Shown here: positions 53,565 to 63,182 of the stretch, piece by piece
Layout: every line of letters starts with the position of its first letter
How positions within the stretch are numbered: the stretch's first letter is position 1
Origin: Candidatus Thiodiazotropha sp. (ex Monitilora ramsayi)
GTDB taxonomy: Bacteria > Pseudomonadota > Gammaproteobacteria > Chromatiales > Chromatiaceae
Direction: 5' to 3'
Assembly (NCBI GenBank): GCA_025655595.1
Contig: JAHXIO010000019.1
Coordinates: forward strand, 89,124 to 153,123
DNA length: 64,000 nucleotides
Position numbers and translations under genes: made by a program
The notes under the pieces: generated by a model
Databases searched by the model: none
What the model saw: only the letters and a program-made list of their open reading frames with translations
Told to the model about the DNA's origin: nothing

Positions 53565-53656
53565 AAAATATTGGATTTCACTATCTACTGGTTGCTGCTG
53601 TATTAGGGGGATTTATTGACTTCCCCCTCGCTTGGGTAAGGGGATTGGATTGCTAA
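53561..53656 (+). CDS. Possible 31-residue hydrophobic small protein
   Basis: An ATG overlapping the stop of the LysR gene (ATGA) opens a 31-codon frame encoding a mostly hydrophobic peptide (YLLVAAVLGGFIDFPLAW in the middle). The overlap would allow translational coupling. There is no independent ribosome site and no known family, so this may be chance. Confidence 0.25.
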   Translation: MKNIGFHYLLVAAVLGGFIDFPLAWVRGLDC

Positions 53657-54031
53657 GGCTTCGATTGTCTCCCGATCCGGATGCTTAGTATCAACCCATC
53701 ACCCAAAATTGATTCTTCTTGCTGCATGAGACCTGGACCTGGGGTTTCTTCTGATGAGTCTACTACCTTCAGGAAGCATTTTCCGCTATAATCGCCGCCT
53801 TTCTTATGTGCGGGTGGGGTGAGATGTACTGATGCCTCGCATTGTCCGCCATAGCATTGTGATTCTTTAGCCGCTTCTTGCCGGTGTCTGGATTACCCAT
53901 CTGTGGATCATCAATTCTCATCCATTTTTTGGATGGTTGCCCGGTATTGTGTAATTCCGCAGGGGGTCTAATAACAGTTGTGCTTGAGATATCACTTTTA
54001 GTCAAAAGTCAGCAGGATTTATATTTCAACC
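53657..54031. other. Intergenic region before the SLC13 transporter
   Basis: About 375 bases. A TATAAT-like -10 at roughly 53787 is visible without a clear -35. No gene or RNA is recognised. Confidence 0.35.
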
Positions 54032-56011
54032 ATGTCCACCGAAGTAGTACCGACCACATCCAACGCATCACGATTCAATCTTAAATTAGTTGTCGCTGGG
54101 TTTCTTTTCCTCCTGGCGGCGTTAGTACTTGCCATGCAGGTACCTTCCATAGAGATCGCCTGGACGGGCGGTCTGCTCTTACTGACTATCTACCTGTTTG
54201 CATTCGAGGTGGTCGGGGTTGATGTGGCAGCCATCACGGTGATGGTTCTGCTTGGTCTTACAAGTTTGTTGGCACCGATGATCGGTTTGGATCAGGGGTT
54301 GGTGGATAACCGGCATCTGTTTGATGGTTTTTCATCAAACGCTGTGATGTCCATTATCGCCGTTATGATTATAGGGGCCGGTCTTGATAAGACCGGTGTC
54401 ATGACCAGTGTGGCTGCATTCATCCTGAAAATAGGAGGCACTACGGAGACACGCATCATCCCGATCATCTCCGCTACTGTGGGCGTCATCTCCTCCTTTA
54501 TGCAAAACGTTGGGGCAGCGGCACTGTTTTTACCCGTGGTTTCCCGAATCTCGGCACGGTCGGGCCTACCCATGTCGCGATTGCTGATGCCGATGGGTTT
54601 TACCGCGATTCTCGGTGGAACCATGACAATGGTTGGCTCCAGCCCTTTGATTCTGCTGAATGATCTCATATTAACCTCAAACAAGGCCCTGCCTGCCGAA
54701 CAGCAGATGGAGACATGGGGACTTTTCTCAGTAACACCGGTCGGTTTGGCGTTGATGGCAGCGGGTATTATCTATTTCGTGCTGGCGGGCCGGTTCGTCC
54801 TGCCTGCCACCAAGAGTGAAAGCAACACCAGTGGTGCGGACCCCATGCAGTACTTTCATGACGTTTACGGTGTGGACTACGCGTTGAGTGAGTTGGTTGT
54901 CACCGATGGGAGTGATCTTATCGGAAAGCAGTTGGACGATGTGGAGACAGCCTACCGGGTACGTGTAATCGCATCCAAGGTGTCCGGTGAAGCCAATAGA
55001 ATCGGACCGGGAGCGCTTGCTCGTGATGTGGATCTGCAGGCCGGAATGGTACTGGGTGTGGTTGCAGACCCTGACTCATTGGGTCGCTTTGTCGAGGCCT
55101 TTAACTTAAAGACACGTCCGGTTCTACGAACATTTTCCAATGACCTGTCAGCCAACAAAGCGGGTATCGCCGAGGTGGTAATCCCTCCTGGTTCGTCATT
55201 GATCGGTAAAAGTGCACGTGATGTTTGGATGCGTAAAACCTACGGCATTGCCATGATTGGGTTGCACAGGAACGGGGAGACTCTAAGGGAGGGGGATGAT
55301 ATTCGTAATCTGCCTTTGATGGCTGGTGATACGCTGGTCGTTCATACACCTTGGGATGCTCTGTCGAGGATTGAAAAGGATAAAAATTTCGTCGTTGTGA
55401 CAACAGAATACCCCCATGAAGAGTTACGGCCGCACAAGGTTGGCTGGGCGGCGCTATTTTTTACTATTGCTCTCTCCATGGTGCTTTTTACCGATATTCG
55501 TCTTTCTGTAGCATTACTGACAGGTGCTGTGGGAATGGTGCTGTCGGGTGTGTTGAATATCGAGGAGGCATATGAAGCCGTCAGTTGGAAGACGGTTTTC
55601 CTGCTTGCCTCTCTCATACCTCTCGGTTTGGCGGTTGAGACGACAGGAACGGCAAAGTGGATTGCAGACCAGGTATTGTCAGTCGTGGGACATATGCCGA
55701 TTTGGGTGATTCAGTCTTCCGTAGCGATATTGGCGACATTCTTTACGCTGGTGATGTCCAATGTGGGAGCAACCGTTCTATTGGTACCTTTAGCGGTTAA
55801 TATCGCTATAGGCGCCGGGGCGAACCCTGCAGTGTTTGCATTGACAGTTGCCATTGCAACCTCAAATTCTTTTTTAATCCCCACACACCAGGTGAATGCG
55901 TTGATCATGGGGCCGGCAGGCTACAGGGTGACCGACTTTATGAAAGCCGGCGGCATCATGACGATTCTATTTTTAATCGTTACGATATTGATGATGAACC
56001 TTGTTTTTTAG
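54032..56011 (+). CDS. SLC13-family anion transporter with TrkA-C domains
   Basis: A 659-residue transporter with two blocks of membrane helices (about residues 15-260 and 465-658) flanking two RCK/TrkA-C domains (DGSDLIGKQLDDVETAYRVR near 292 and PPGSSLIGKSARDVWMRKTY near 386). The conserved helix-break motifs FMQNVGAAALFLPV and MSNVGATVLLVPLAVN, each with Asn, form the substrate site of the DASS/SLC13 family. Proteins of this shape often carry sulfate; placement after the CysB-type regulator and the cys operon supports sulfate uptake. Substrate is inferred. Confidence 0.88.
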   Translation: MSTEVVPTTSNASRFNLKLVVAGFLFLLAALVLAMQVPSIEIAWTGGLLLLTIYLFAFEVVGVDVAAITVMVLLGLTSLLAPMIGLDQGLVDNRHLFDGFSSNAVMSIIAVMIIGAGLDKTGVMTSVAAFILKIGGTTETRIIPIISATVGVISSFMQNVGAAALFLPVVSRISARSGLPMSRLLMPMGFTAILGGTMTMVGSSPLILLNDLILTSNKALPAEQQMETWGLFSVTPVGLALMAAGIIYFVLAGRFVLPATKSESNTSGADPMQYFHDVYGVDYALSELVVTDGSDLIGKQLDDVETAYRVRVIASKVSGEANRIGPGALARDVDLQAGMVLGVVADPDSLGRFVEAFNLKTRPVLRTFSNDLSANKAGIAEVVIPPGSSLIGKSARDVWMRKTYGIAMIGLHRNGETLREGDDIRNLPLMAGDTLVVHTPWDALSRIEKDKNFVVVTTEYPHEELRPHKVGWAALFFTIALSMVLFTDIRLSVALLTGAVGMVLSGVLNIEEAYEAVSWKTVFLLASLIPLGLAVETTGTAKWIADQVLSVVGHMPIWVIQSSVAILATFFTLVMSNVGATVLLVPLAVNIAIGAGANPAVFALTVAIATSNSFLIPTHQVNALIMGPAGYRVTDFMKAGGIMTILFLIVTILMMNLVF

Positions 56012-56097
56012 CGCTATCAGAATCTCAGCCAGGATCCGGCAACCCGTATATCTGTGTGAATTTTGATGGATGGGAGACACTGAGAACATAGTACTGT

Positions 56098-56173
56098 GAA
56101 TACAGAAGCTTCAGGTTCAGCGTGTACCTACCTGCGAAGAGAGATACACGCTTACGCAAAAGCTTCTGTATTC
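56098..56173. repeat. Nested long inverted repeat between convergent genes
   Basis: GAATACAGAAGCTT at 56098-56111 and AAGCTTCTGTATTC at 56160-56173 are perfect 14-base complements; inside, AGCGTGTA at 56119-56126 pairs with TACACGCT at 56145-56152. The 76-base structure lies between the convergent transporter and cytochrome genes and could be a bidirectional terminator without T-run, an extragenic palindrome family member or a small mobile element remnant. Confidence 0.7.
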
Positions 56174-56188
56174 TAGCTATGCAATCTG

Positions 56189-57307
56189 TTAATTGTCCAA
56201 TTTATACTTTCCAATCTCTTCATAACCACTCGCCCCCAAAGGTGCCATGACGAGAAAATACTGATCGGATAATTTCTCAAAGGAAATTGCATTGATATTG
56301 GATTCATGAGTCACGATCACCAGATTTCCCTTACCGCTATATGATGATATTCGTTGTTCCAGGGCCTCTGTATATGCAGTTGCCTGACTTTCAGGCAGGT
56401 CACTTAATGAAGCGAGATGATCCACTGCTTCGACTTTACCGAATGCGGTATGGGCGGTCTCTTTTGAAAAGCATTCGGGGCTTGAAATGACTTTATCAAT
56501 GGTAATGCCTTGTGATTTGAACTGTTTTCCGATCCTCATCGCCTGCCTTTTAGCCTGATCAGACAGCTTTTGGTTTTCACCACAAGATGAATTGCTCTTG
56601 GCTGATAACAGTACCACTAAACCACCATCCTCTAATTTACCCCAGATTTGGTAGAGTAGTCTGATATAACTGACCAGTCCGTCAACCTCATCCTGACTAA
56701 GAATACCTCGCCAGGCGGGCATGAATCGTCCCTTGCCCTCGATGATACTGCGGGAGAGATCTTCGTTGCTCATCTTGTCAGTTCTGGCGGGGTTGGTATG
56801 GTCGATAGGTTTTAACCCAATCAGATTGATCATTACGCCTTTTCCATCACCATCCTTGCCATGACAGATAGAACAGTATTGTCGATATAGCCGCATGCCC
56901 AATTCAGGATCACCGGTAAGGGTGTGTTTAGAAGTGCTTAGGAATCGAAGATACGCAATTAACGCATTGATCTGATCGCTGGTGAAGACATCCTTCCATT
57001 TTGGCATATCGTTACTGATCTTCCCGTGTCCGGAATCATCGGTCATTTTTTCTCTGTCTTCACCGGTAATGATTTTCATCAGTGTATTATCGCTTCGTGA
57101 GCGGACTGCAGATGTCAGGTCCTCAGCATTGATGCTCATTTTTCTTGCGAGAGGACCATTCCCCTTGCCATCGCTGCCATGGCAGATCAGACAGTGTGAA
57201 ACGTATAGCTTTCTGCCTTCGAAAGCGGGGGGGGACGTAGCGAATGCGTTAGGAGCCAATATGACTAGTAATAAGATTGAAGCCAACGATTGAGTTAGGA
57301 TTTTCAT
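56189..57307 (-). CDS. Diheme cytochrome c fused to a degenerate histidine-phosphatase domain
   Basis: A 372-residue exported protein with a signal peptide (LASILLLVILAPNAFA). Residues 28-120 and 133-222 are two class I cytochrome c domains (CLICH and CSICH, with later Met candidates NDMPKW and GRFMPAW). Residues 225-370 resemble a histidine phosphatase: KLSDQAKRQAMRIGKQF, DKVISSPECFSKETA and LVIVTHESNINAI are clear, but the N-terminal catalytic RHG/RHA is replaced by LSAK, so phosphatase chemistry is unlikely. I know no described protein with this combination. The gene is monocistronic. Confidence 0.82.
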   Translation of the reverse strand: MKILTQSLASILLLVILAPNAFATSPPAFEGRKLYVSHCLICHGSDGKGNGPLARKMSINAEDLTSAVRSRSDNTLMKIITGEDREKMTDDSGHGKISNDMPKWKDVFTSDQINALIAYLRFLSTSKHTLTGDPELGMRLYRQYCSICHGKDGDGKGVMINLIGLKPIDHTNPARTDKMSNEDLSRSIIEGKGRFMPAWRGILSQDEVDGLVSYIRLLYQIWGKLEDGGLVVLLSAKSNSSCGENQKLSDQAKRQAMRIGKQFKSQGITIDKVISSPECFSKETAHTAFGKVEAVDHLASLSDLPESQATAYTEALEQRISSYSGKGNLVIVTHESNINAISFEKLSDQYFLVMAPLGASGYEEIGKYKLDN

Positions 57308-57943
57308 GGATTATCCCCATAATGGAGTTATTAGTGTTGGACAAATAATCTATTTATTGAATTAAACTATCTGGTGAATTTATTCTTAATTCACTAACCG
57401 GGAAAACTGATGCTAACTACTATTTGTTCTTTGCATCTATTGGCTTTGGATAAAGGCATTATCTTTAGCCAGCAAAGATATATTTCAAGAGAGCAACAAA
57501 CAACATTTTCATCCGGTAGAAGCCTTATCGTATCTTTTTCAGGTAAGAAAATTGTGTTTTAAGTTTTTTTGCTTTTTTTAGATGCCACTGAATCGATATA
57601 TATTATTCGCAGAGTTATTAGCTTCATTCTAGCTCAAGAAGCTGGTACAAGCTAAAACAATACTGTCATGAATCTCTTAGTATCTAATATTATTTAGTAT
57701 CGAATATACTGCCATAAATAAATCAGCAGGAATTCATTAAAAATCCACACAAAGCAAATTATCTTAAGGTTAGGTTAAGAAATGTCCCTCCTTTTTAAAG
57801 TATTTTAACTTCGTCAATGTTAAATGCTTGACCGATACATTACTCCCCGTTATTTTTTAGATCCTAGCCATTGCATGTTTGTATCCTGCCAAACAATCCG
57901 AAGGTCTACTGACGAAGACCAATGAATAGAGATTACGACAAAG
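57308..57943. other. Long AT-rich intergenic region
   Basis: 636 bases between divergent cytochrome genes, far more AT-rich than the surroundings, with repeated TTAGTATC near 57677 and 57693. It must contain both promoters. No open frame, RNA or mobile element is recognisable. Confidence 0.4.
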
Positions 57944-58267
57944 ATGAGAAATCTTACCGCCATACTTATGATATGTTTTCACGTGTCTTGCCTATATGCG
58001 GGTGGAGGTGATCCTGAGAGAGGTAAAATGCTTGCCGAAAAAGATTGTGCGGACTGCCATGGTGACGATGGGTTGGGCGATTATGACAGACCTCCGATCG
58101 CAGGTATGAATCCGCAAGAGCATATTCAGGAATTGATGGATTACAAAACCGGTAAACGTATAGATGAAAACGATGATATGGACGTTGCTGACCTGAGTGA
58201 ACAGGATATGGCAGACTTGGCGGCATACTATGCAACATTGCCATCGCCACCCGTGAAGAAGAAATAA
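57944..58267 (+). CDS. Small monoheme class I cytochrome c
   Basis: A 107-residue exported cytochrome with signal peptide (TAILMICFHVSCLYAG), heme site CADCH near residue 35 and a probable axial Met in IAGMNPQEHI. The acidic middle (DENDDMDVADLSEQDM) and AAYYATLP ending match c553/c4-like electron carriers. It is convergent with the large multiheme cytochrome gene, and may be a soluble periplasmic shuttle for that system. Confidence 0.88.
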   Translation: MRNLTAILMICFHVSCLYAGGGDPERGKMLAEKDCADCHGDDGLGDYDRPPIAGMNPQEHIQELMDYKTGKRIDENDDMDVADLSEQDMADLAAYYATLPSPPVKKK

Positions 58268-58359
58268 AACCGGTTTCATTCTATATCTAAATCTTTTTGC
58301 TGTTTATAACTCTAGATTAAGTAATTATCATAATTTTCCCTGATCTCAGATGGATGACT

Positions 58360-60153
58360 TCAATAGTCGAAGCCGTCATGTACTTCGCCATGGCAGTTCA
58401 GCCAGCAGATACCATTATGAAGTCCATTGTCAATCCATGTGGGCTCTGCGAATGAACCTGCCCCAGTTATTTCTCGAACCTGCCCGCCCACGTTGGAGAA
58501 TGTTAGAAAGTTGATTAAGTGTGGATTAGATGCGGATCCATGCGGATCATGACAATTGATGCAGGCGGCATTGGCGCCAATCACATGTTCTGTATGAATA
58601 AATGACTGATCCTGAAACAGATTGCCGGAATCATGGCATTTGAAACACAGCTCATTCGAAAGGGATGTGGCGTTGAGCGGATCAAAGTCATATGCCTGGG
58701 CTAGAATCCCTTCTTGTGTCGACCCGTGAGGCCCTGCCGGTCCTACACCGCCTGCAGCGGGAGAGGCATTACTGCTATGGCAGTCGCTGCAATAGATCTG
58801 ACTTGTGTTGGCATCAAGCGGAATATCAGTACGCAGGCTGGGAACTTCGCCGATATTATTCGGATTGTTCAGCTCAATTGGGTGATAGGAGACCAGAGCA
58901 GGATTACTTGAGTTGACCTTGTCTCGAAGATTATAGATTCCATCCTGTCTGATCATATTATACCCACTTGCAGTGGAACAGCGTTGATTGTCACAGGCAC
59001 TCTTCCCAGGAACGCCGTGGCATTTAAAACAGACCTCGTACTCGTAGTCAGCTTCTGATTTCAGACTACCATTGATATCAATCCCTGACACACCTGCAAA
59101 ACTTCCATTGATGAATGGCGCTGTTGAGTGATTGGTATCCAGCGGATTACTCGGATTGAATGAGATCATTGGCGGTGAGCTGAAACTGGCATGTGGATTA
59201 TGGCAATCTTCACACTCCACATGGAGTGTCATGGTGAGTGGATTTTCCACACGCGATGAGTCGTGACCTATACTTGGCGTCTGTTCGACGGGGTGGTTAT
59301 AAAATTTTTGAAATTCTGTCTGGATATCTGTTTGTGCCACTGTGCCGTTGTGACAGAGATAACAGGTATTCTCCTCCTGATCCTTGATCAGTCGTTCGGG
59401 GGTTGCCGCGTTGTGCGGCATATGGCAGTTCATGCAGGCGTTTTCCTGAACAGTCTGCCCCACCCATTCGGGTTTTCGCTCTGACCATGGATTTGCTGCC
59501 TGTGGCGTGGCATTTGATGTGGCGTGAGAACTACCTGTCCAATCCCATGTTGTACCGGAATGTATATGACATGTGATACACAACTCTCCATTCAGTGTCG
59601 ATTTATGCAGAAACGGAGAATGAATATTTTCATGTGGATCGTGACAGGATGAGCAATGGAGTTCGTTGTTCGTCAATGGCAGATCGATATTATTGGGATG
59701 GACCAAGTCCGGGTCTGTCGGTAGCAGGTTGGGTGTATAGAGAATAGAAACAGGATGGTCATCTGACAGGTCGGTGCCGACGAGTGCGCGGCCAGTAATA
59801 AAAGTATTACCCAAATCTGTCGCACCACCGGGATTGAGCATATCGCCAAGTGCGATAGTGCCGTCGTGACAGGAGAGACAAAGTGCTGAAGATGAACTCA
59901 TAGTGCCTGCCTCAGCATCCTTGGTACTACTCTGATAGTCGATATACCCACCACCCGAGCGGCGGTTCCAGAGAGGTGAATCAGGTGCGGCAGAGTGGGG
60001 GGTGTGACAGAAAATGCAGATGCGGTCTTCTGTCTGGCTCTTTACCGTACCGGGGCCGGTAACGGAAAGATTGTGCACCGTATCGGCGACCCCGCCTATG
60101 GCCGCTGTTGTAGAGATGAGAAGACACACTGAGAGTAGAATTACTTTTCGCAT
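58360..60153 (-). CDS. Large doubled-CXXCH multiheme cytochrome c
   Basis: A 597-residue exported cytochrome with signal peptide (VILLSVCLLISTTAAIGG). Eleven CxxCH sites are visible (CIFCH, CLSCH, CSSCH, CITCH, CMNCH, CYLCH, CEDCH, CFKCH, CSDCH, CFKCH, CINCH), many followed by DPH or MPH as in the doubled-CXXCH family, and the last site reads CWLNCH, a CxxxCH variant. It is the last gene of a minus-strand operon that begins outside the window. By position beside an outer-membrane barrel it is the candidate cell-surface cytochrome; no lipobox is present. Surface location is inferred. Confidence 0.9.
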   Translation of the reverse strand: MRKVILLSVCLLISTTAAIGGVADTVHNLSVTGPGTVKSQTEDRICIFCHTPHSAAPDSPLWNRRSGGGYIDYQSSTKDAEAGTMSSSSALCLSCHDGTIALGDMLNPGGATDLGNTFITGRALVGTDLSDDHPVSILYTPNLLPTDPDLVHPNNIDLPLTNNELHCSSCHDPHENIHSPFLHKSTLNGELCITCHIHSGTTWDWTGSSHATSNATPQAANPWSERKPEWVGQTVQENACMNCHMPHNAATPERLIKDQEENTCYLCHNGTVAQTDIQTEFQKFYNHPVEQTPSIGHDSSRVENPLTMTLHVECEDCHNPHASFSSPPMISFNPSNPLDTNHSTAPFINGSFAGVSGIDINGSLKSEADYEYEVCFKCHGVPGKSACDNQRCSTASGYNMIRQDGIYNLRDKVNSSNPALVSYHPIELNNPNNIGEVPSLRTDIPLDANTSQIYCSDCHSSNASPAAGGVGPAGPHGSTQEGILAQAYDFDPLNATSLSNELCFKCHDSGNLFQDQSFIHTEHVIGANAACINCHDPHGSASNPHLINFLTFSNVGGQVREITGAGSFAEPTWIDNGLHNGICWLNCHGEVHDGFDY

Positions 60154-60154
60154 G

Positions 60155-61162
60155 TCACATACCCGCCTTCAGGTACTGAAATACCTGTATTCGTTGATTG
60201 TAAGAGTCGGCTATATAGATTTTGTCATCCTGGATGGCGAGACCCGAAGGCATACGGAAGGTGCCGGGGTCACTGCCAACGGAGCCGAACTCAAGTAAAA
60301 ATTGACCGGCCTGATCGAAGATCTGTATACGATTTGCCAAAGCATCCGCGATATAGATATGACCATCGGAATCAATCGCCACCCCCTTGGACTGGGTTAA
60401 ATATCCAGAAGCGTTACCCTGCTTGCCGAATGTATCCAGGTGATTTCCATGCTGATCGAATATCTGAATTCTAAAATTCATTGTGTCGTTTACGATCAGT
60501 TTATTGTCGGCGAAAGCCAGATGACTTGGATAGTTGAACTGGAGGTCTTCTTCGCCACGCCCGCCCATCGTGTCGACCAGATTTCCTTGCTGATCAAAAA
60601 TCTTGATGGTATGTGCCAGCGTGTCGACTACATACAATTGGTCTCTGTCGGGATCATAAGCAAGGCTGGTTGGGCGCATGAAATCGTCCAGCACCAACTG
60701 GATTTCCATATCACTGTCAAGCACAAATACTTTATTCAGCATGGAGTCGGCAATAAACAGCCTGTTATTGCCAAGTGCAACCCCAATGGGGGAGGAGAGA
60801 TTGGTTTCTCCTGCCTTTTCGATTTTCGTATATTTTTTTCTATGTAAATCGTACAGATGAACAATGGCGGCGTCAGGATCTGCGACAGCGATCATCTCCT
60901 GTTCGACCGATAATGTATACGGACGGGTTAAATTACGATCCTCGCTACCGACAAAGAGGTCGATGAAACTACGAAAAATACTCTTCTTTAGTCCCAGATC
61001 TTCCGGCGTTTTGAAGGCGGTTACGAATTTAATTCTCGAAGTTTCTGGAGCGGGAGGCCAAACCAGATGTGATGTATCACTGGAGTGATCAAATGTCTCT
61101 GGTCCGGTCGTTGAGCAGGCAACAAGCAAGAGTCCAATTAGCATGCCCAGATATCTGGTCAC
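60155..61162 (-). CDS. NHL-repeat lipoprotein
   Basis: A 335-residue protein with a clear lipobox (LLLVACSTT), so it is lipid-anchored, followed by about six NHL beta-propeller blades; blade edges are seen as LFIADSMLNKVFVLD, LYVVDTLAHTIKIFD, IYIADALANRIQIFD and IYIADSYNQRIQVFQ. NHL propellers are protein-interaction platforms. The gene overlaps the barrel gene at its start and abuts the large cytochrome gene by two bases, so it is part of the same complex or assembly pathway. Precise function unknown. Confidence 0.92.
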   Translation of the reverse strand: MTRYLGMLIGLLLVACSTTGPETFDHSSDTSHLVWPPAPETSRIKFVTAFKTPEDLGLKKSIFRSFIDLFVGSEDRNLTRPYTLSVEQEMIAVADPDAAIVHLYDLHRKKYTKIEKAGETNLSSPIGVALGNNRLFIADSMLNKVFVLDSDMEIQLVLDDFMRPTSLAYDPDRDQLYVVDTLAHTIKIFDQQGNLVDTMGGRGEEDLQFNYPSHLAFADNKLIVNDTMNFRIQIFDQHGNHLDTFGKQGNASGYLTQSKGVAIDSDGHIYIADALANRIQIFDQAGQFLLEFGSVGSDPGTFRMPSGLAIQDDKIYIADSYNQRIQVFQYLKAGM

Positions 61163-63159
61163 ATAATCCTCCGTCTCAGGGTAAACATTAACCTATCATC
61201 GATGGTTTCTGTAGTTCCGTTCGTGATCGGTCTCTCTACAGTACGTTCATCATGATGATAATTTAAGTCTAGATCGACTTGACGATATCGCCAGCGAGCC
61301 CATAGCCCGACAGTGAAAAATTCATCGTCTCTCCTGCCGCCTGTAACATTGACACCTTCATCAGTTCTCTTCCATGCACTCAGTATTGGACGAATGGTCA
61401 GATTTGGGCCGGGTTTCCAGTTTGCTGACAGGTCAATACGGTAGAGATCTGTATCCTGGGTCTCTTGTTCCGTCGTTGACTGTGTGGCGCTCAGGTTCCA
61501 TAGAATGCCATTACGGGACCCACCATTCCCCGAACTTTTCCAGGAAAAATTCTGCCGAAGTGTGTATACCGTCGACTCAAAGCCGCCATAGAGCGTGAAG
61601 CGTCTTTCTGCACCAAAAAGCGCATCGATTCGACCGAGTTTCGATTTGAATTCAATATCGCTGTGTGTGTTACGGGTGTCTTGCAGGAAACTCTCACTGG
61701 CGCCGGAAATCAGCTTATCATCCGATTTACTGTCTGTATGAGTAAGCCGGAACCAGTTGTAGTCAATTGTCAGGTTGTAGTGAGTATGTGTGGTGGAGAA
61801 CTCCTGCGTTGGCAGTTGTTCCGCACTATAACTCACTAGTATGGTGTCACCGGTGTCAATCCTTCCACCTGGAATAATATTGAGTTGAGTGCGATCGCCT
61901 GCGGCACTGACAACGATATAATCGACTCCCTCATCGTAGACGATGGTTCCAGTGCTGTCGGTTACAATGATGGTACTGGTGACGATAAATCTCTGATTAA
62001 GGGTCACAATGCCACTTAGAGACACCACATGGCTTTCATCGATAATATCGACCAGCCCCAGCTTTGAATCACGGTCGGTTTCTCTATAGGAGGCGCCGAT
62101 ACCCGCCCAGATATTTGCGCCGAACAGGTTGTTTTTGTGATATTGCGTTTTTAAACCTGCACGCCATTTATCCTCGTCAGCGTTGTCGGATTCCAGTGAA
62201 CTGGAATTTACGAATACAGTCGTGTCAAGATTTCTATGCAGTCTGTGGTTTAATTCAAAACTCCCACCATGTTCTTCGCTCTCAATTGCGGTAGTTACAT
62301 TTTGATAATGATACGATGTGCGGCTGTAGATGTTGTCCAGATGCTGAATTCGGGCAGTTTCTTTAATCGTAAGGCGCTCATTTGCATTGAATCCTGTGCG
62401 ATCATTGTAGTCCACCAATGAGAATAGCTGGCTGTTGCGTCCCCATTTCAGACTATGGGAGATAAGACCTTTATCCAGCTCATAGTCCTGGTCACGAGTG
62501 ACGATGCGGTCGTCTAGAGTGTCATGTTGGAAATGAACGTTTAGTTTGCTGCTTCGACCCTTTAGGATCCAGCTTTTTAGAAACTCGTCTCTCTCTGTGA
62601 TGGCGCTATTGAGGCTGGAACGGAACTCTTCATCGAATGTTCGCTCTTCATACTTAAGGCTGGTGGGGAAAGCATTGTTTTTCCAATTGATCGACGCACT
62701 ATTGGTTTCAACTACGGTATCAAACCTGCTGCCTAATGAGCCGGTATTGAGATTCGAAGTTCGTTGTGAAGTCAGGTCGAAACCGAATGGTCCAGGTGTA
62801 CCCCGGAGAAGATTCGTTTGGAATAGGTAATTGAGGAGTTCGCCGTCATTTTCCTGGTTGAGTTGGTCAGAGTCGAATTCACTCCAGGTATAGACCGGTT
62901 CAACATCGATAAGAAACCACGCAATTTTCGGGTCCAACACATAGCCTGCCTGACCGATTCTGAGACCCGCTTCCCATTCGGTTTCTCTGGAATCATTACT
63001 GTTACGTCTGTTAGTGCCGTCGAAGTTGACGAGAACATCGAGTTCAGTCGGATAGAAGACAATGTCATCCGATAGCTGGGCATTGCTATCTATAGCAAAG
63101 ACAATGATAAGCAGACAGAATGACCAGATGTGTACTGGTGAAATCATGATCTTCTGCAT
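61159..63159 (-). CDS. Outer-membrane beta-barrel of a putative porin-cytochrome conduit
   Basis: A 666-residue exported protein with signal peptide (VHIWSFCLLIIVFAIDSNA) and long alternating hydrophobic/polar strands with aromatic girdles throughout (TSLKYEERTFDEEF, HYNLTIDYNWFRLTH, VGLWARWRYRQVDLDLNYHH), as expected of a barrel of 20 or more strands. A segment around VTDSTGTIVYDEGVDYIVV resembles a surface or plug domain. It is not recognisably MtrB (no CxxC near the N terminus). Its neighbours are four cytochromes or cytochrome-linked proteins, so a sleeve for transmembrane electron transfer is likely. ATG 63159 has GGAGAG upstream; ATG 63177 is an alternative. Confidence 0.82.
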   Translation of the reverse strand: MQKIMISPVHIWSFCLLIIVFAIDSNAQLSDDIVFYPTELDVLVNFDGTNRRNSNDSRETEWEAGLRIGQAGYVLDPKIAWFLIDVEPVYTWSEFDSDQLNQENDGELLNYLFQTNLLRGTPGPFGFDLTSQRTSNLNTGSLGSRFDTVVETNSASINWKNNAFPTSLKYEERTFDEEFRSSLNSAITERDEFLKSWILKGRSSKLNVHFQHDTLDDRIVTRDQDYELDKGLISHSLKWGRNSQLFSLVDYNDRTGFNANERLTIKETARIQHLDNIYSRTSYHYQNVTTAIESEEHGGSFELNHRLHRNLDTTVFVNSSSLESDNADEDKWRAGLKTQYHKNNLFGANIWAGIGASYRETDRDSKLGLVDIIDESHVVSLSGIVTLNQRFIVTSTIIVTDSTGTIVYDEGVDYIVVSAAGDRTQLNIIPGGRIDTGDTILVSYSAEQLPTQEFSTTHTHYNLTIDYNWFRLTHTDSKSDDKLISGASESFLQDTRNTHSDIEFKSKLGRIDALFGAERRFTLYGGFESTVYTLRQNFSWKSSGNGGSRNGILWNLSATQSTTEQETQDTDLYRIDLSANWKPGPNLTIRPILSAWKRTDEGVNVTGGRRDDEFFTVGLWARWRYRQVDLDLNYHHDERTVERPITNGTTETIDDRLMFTLRRRIM

Positions 63160-63182
63160 GGTCTCTCTCCGAGCCATGCTTT

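Noticed and set aside
57308..57943. AT-rich gap as a horizontally acquired island or hidden gene
   Set aside because: No open frame, integrase, tRNA or flanking repeat; low GC alone is not enough.
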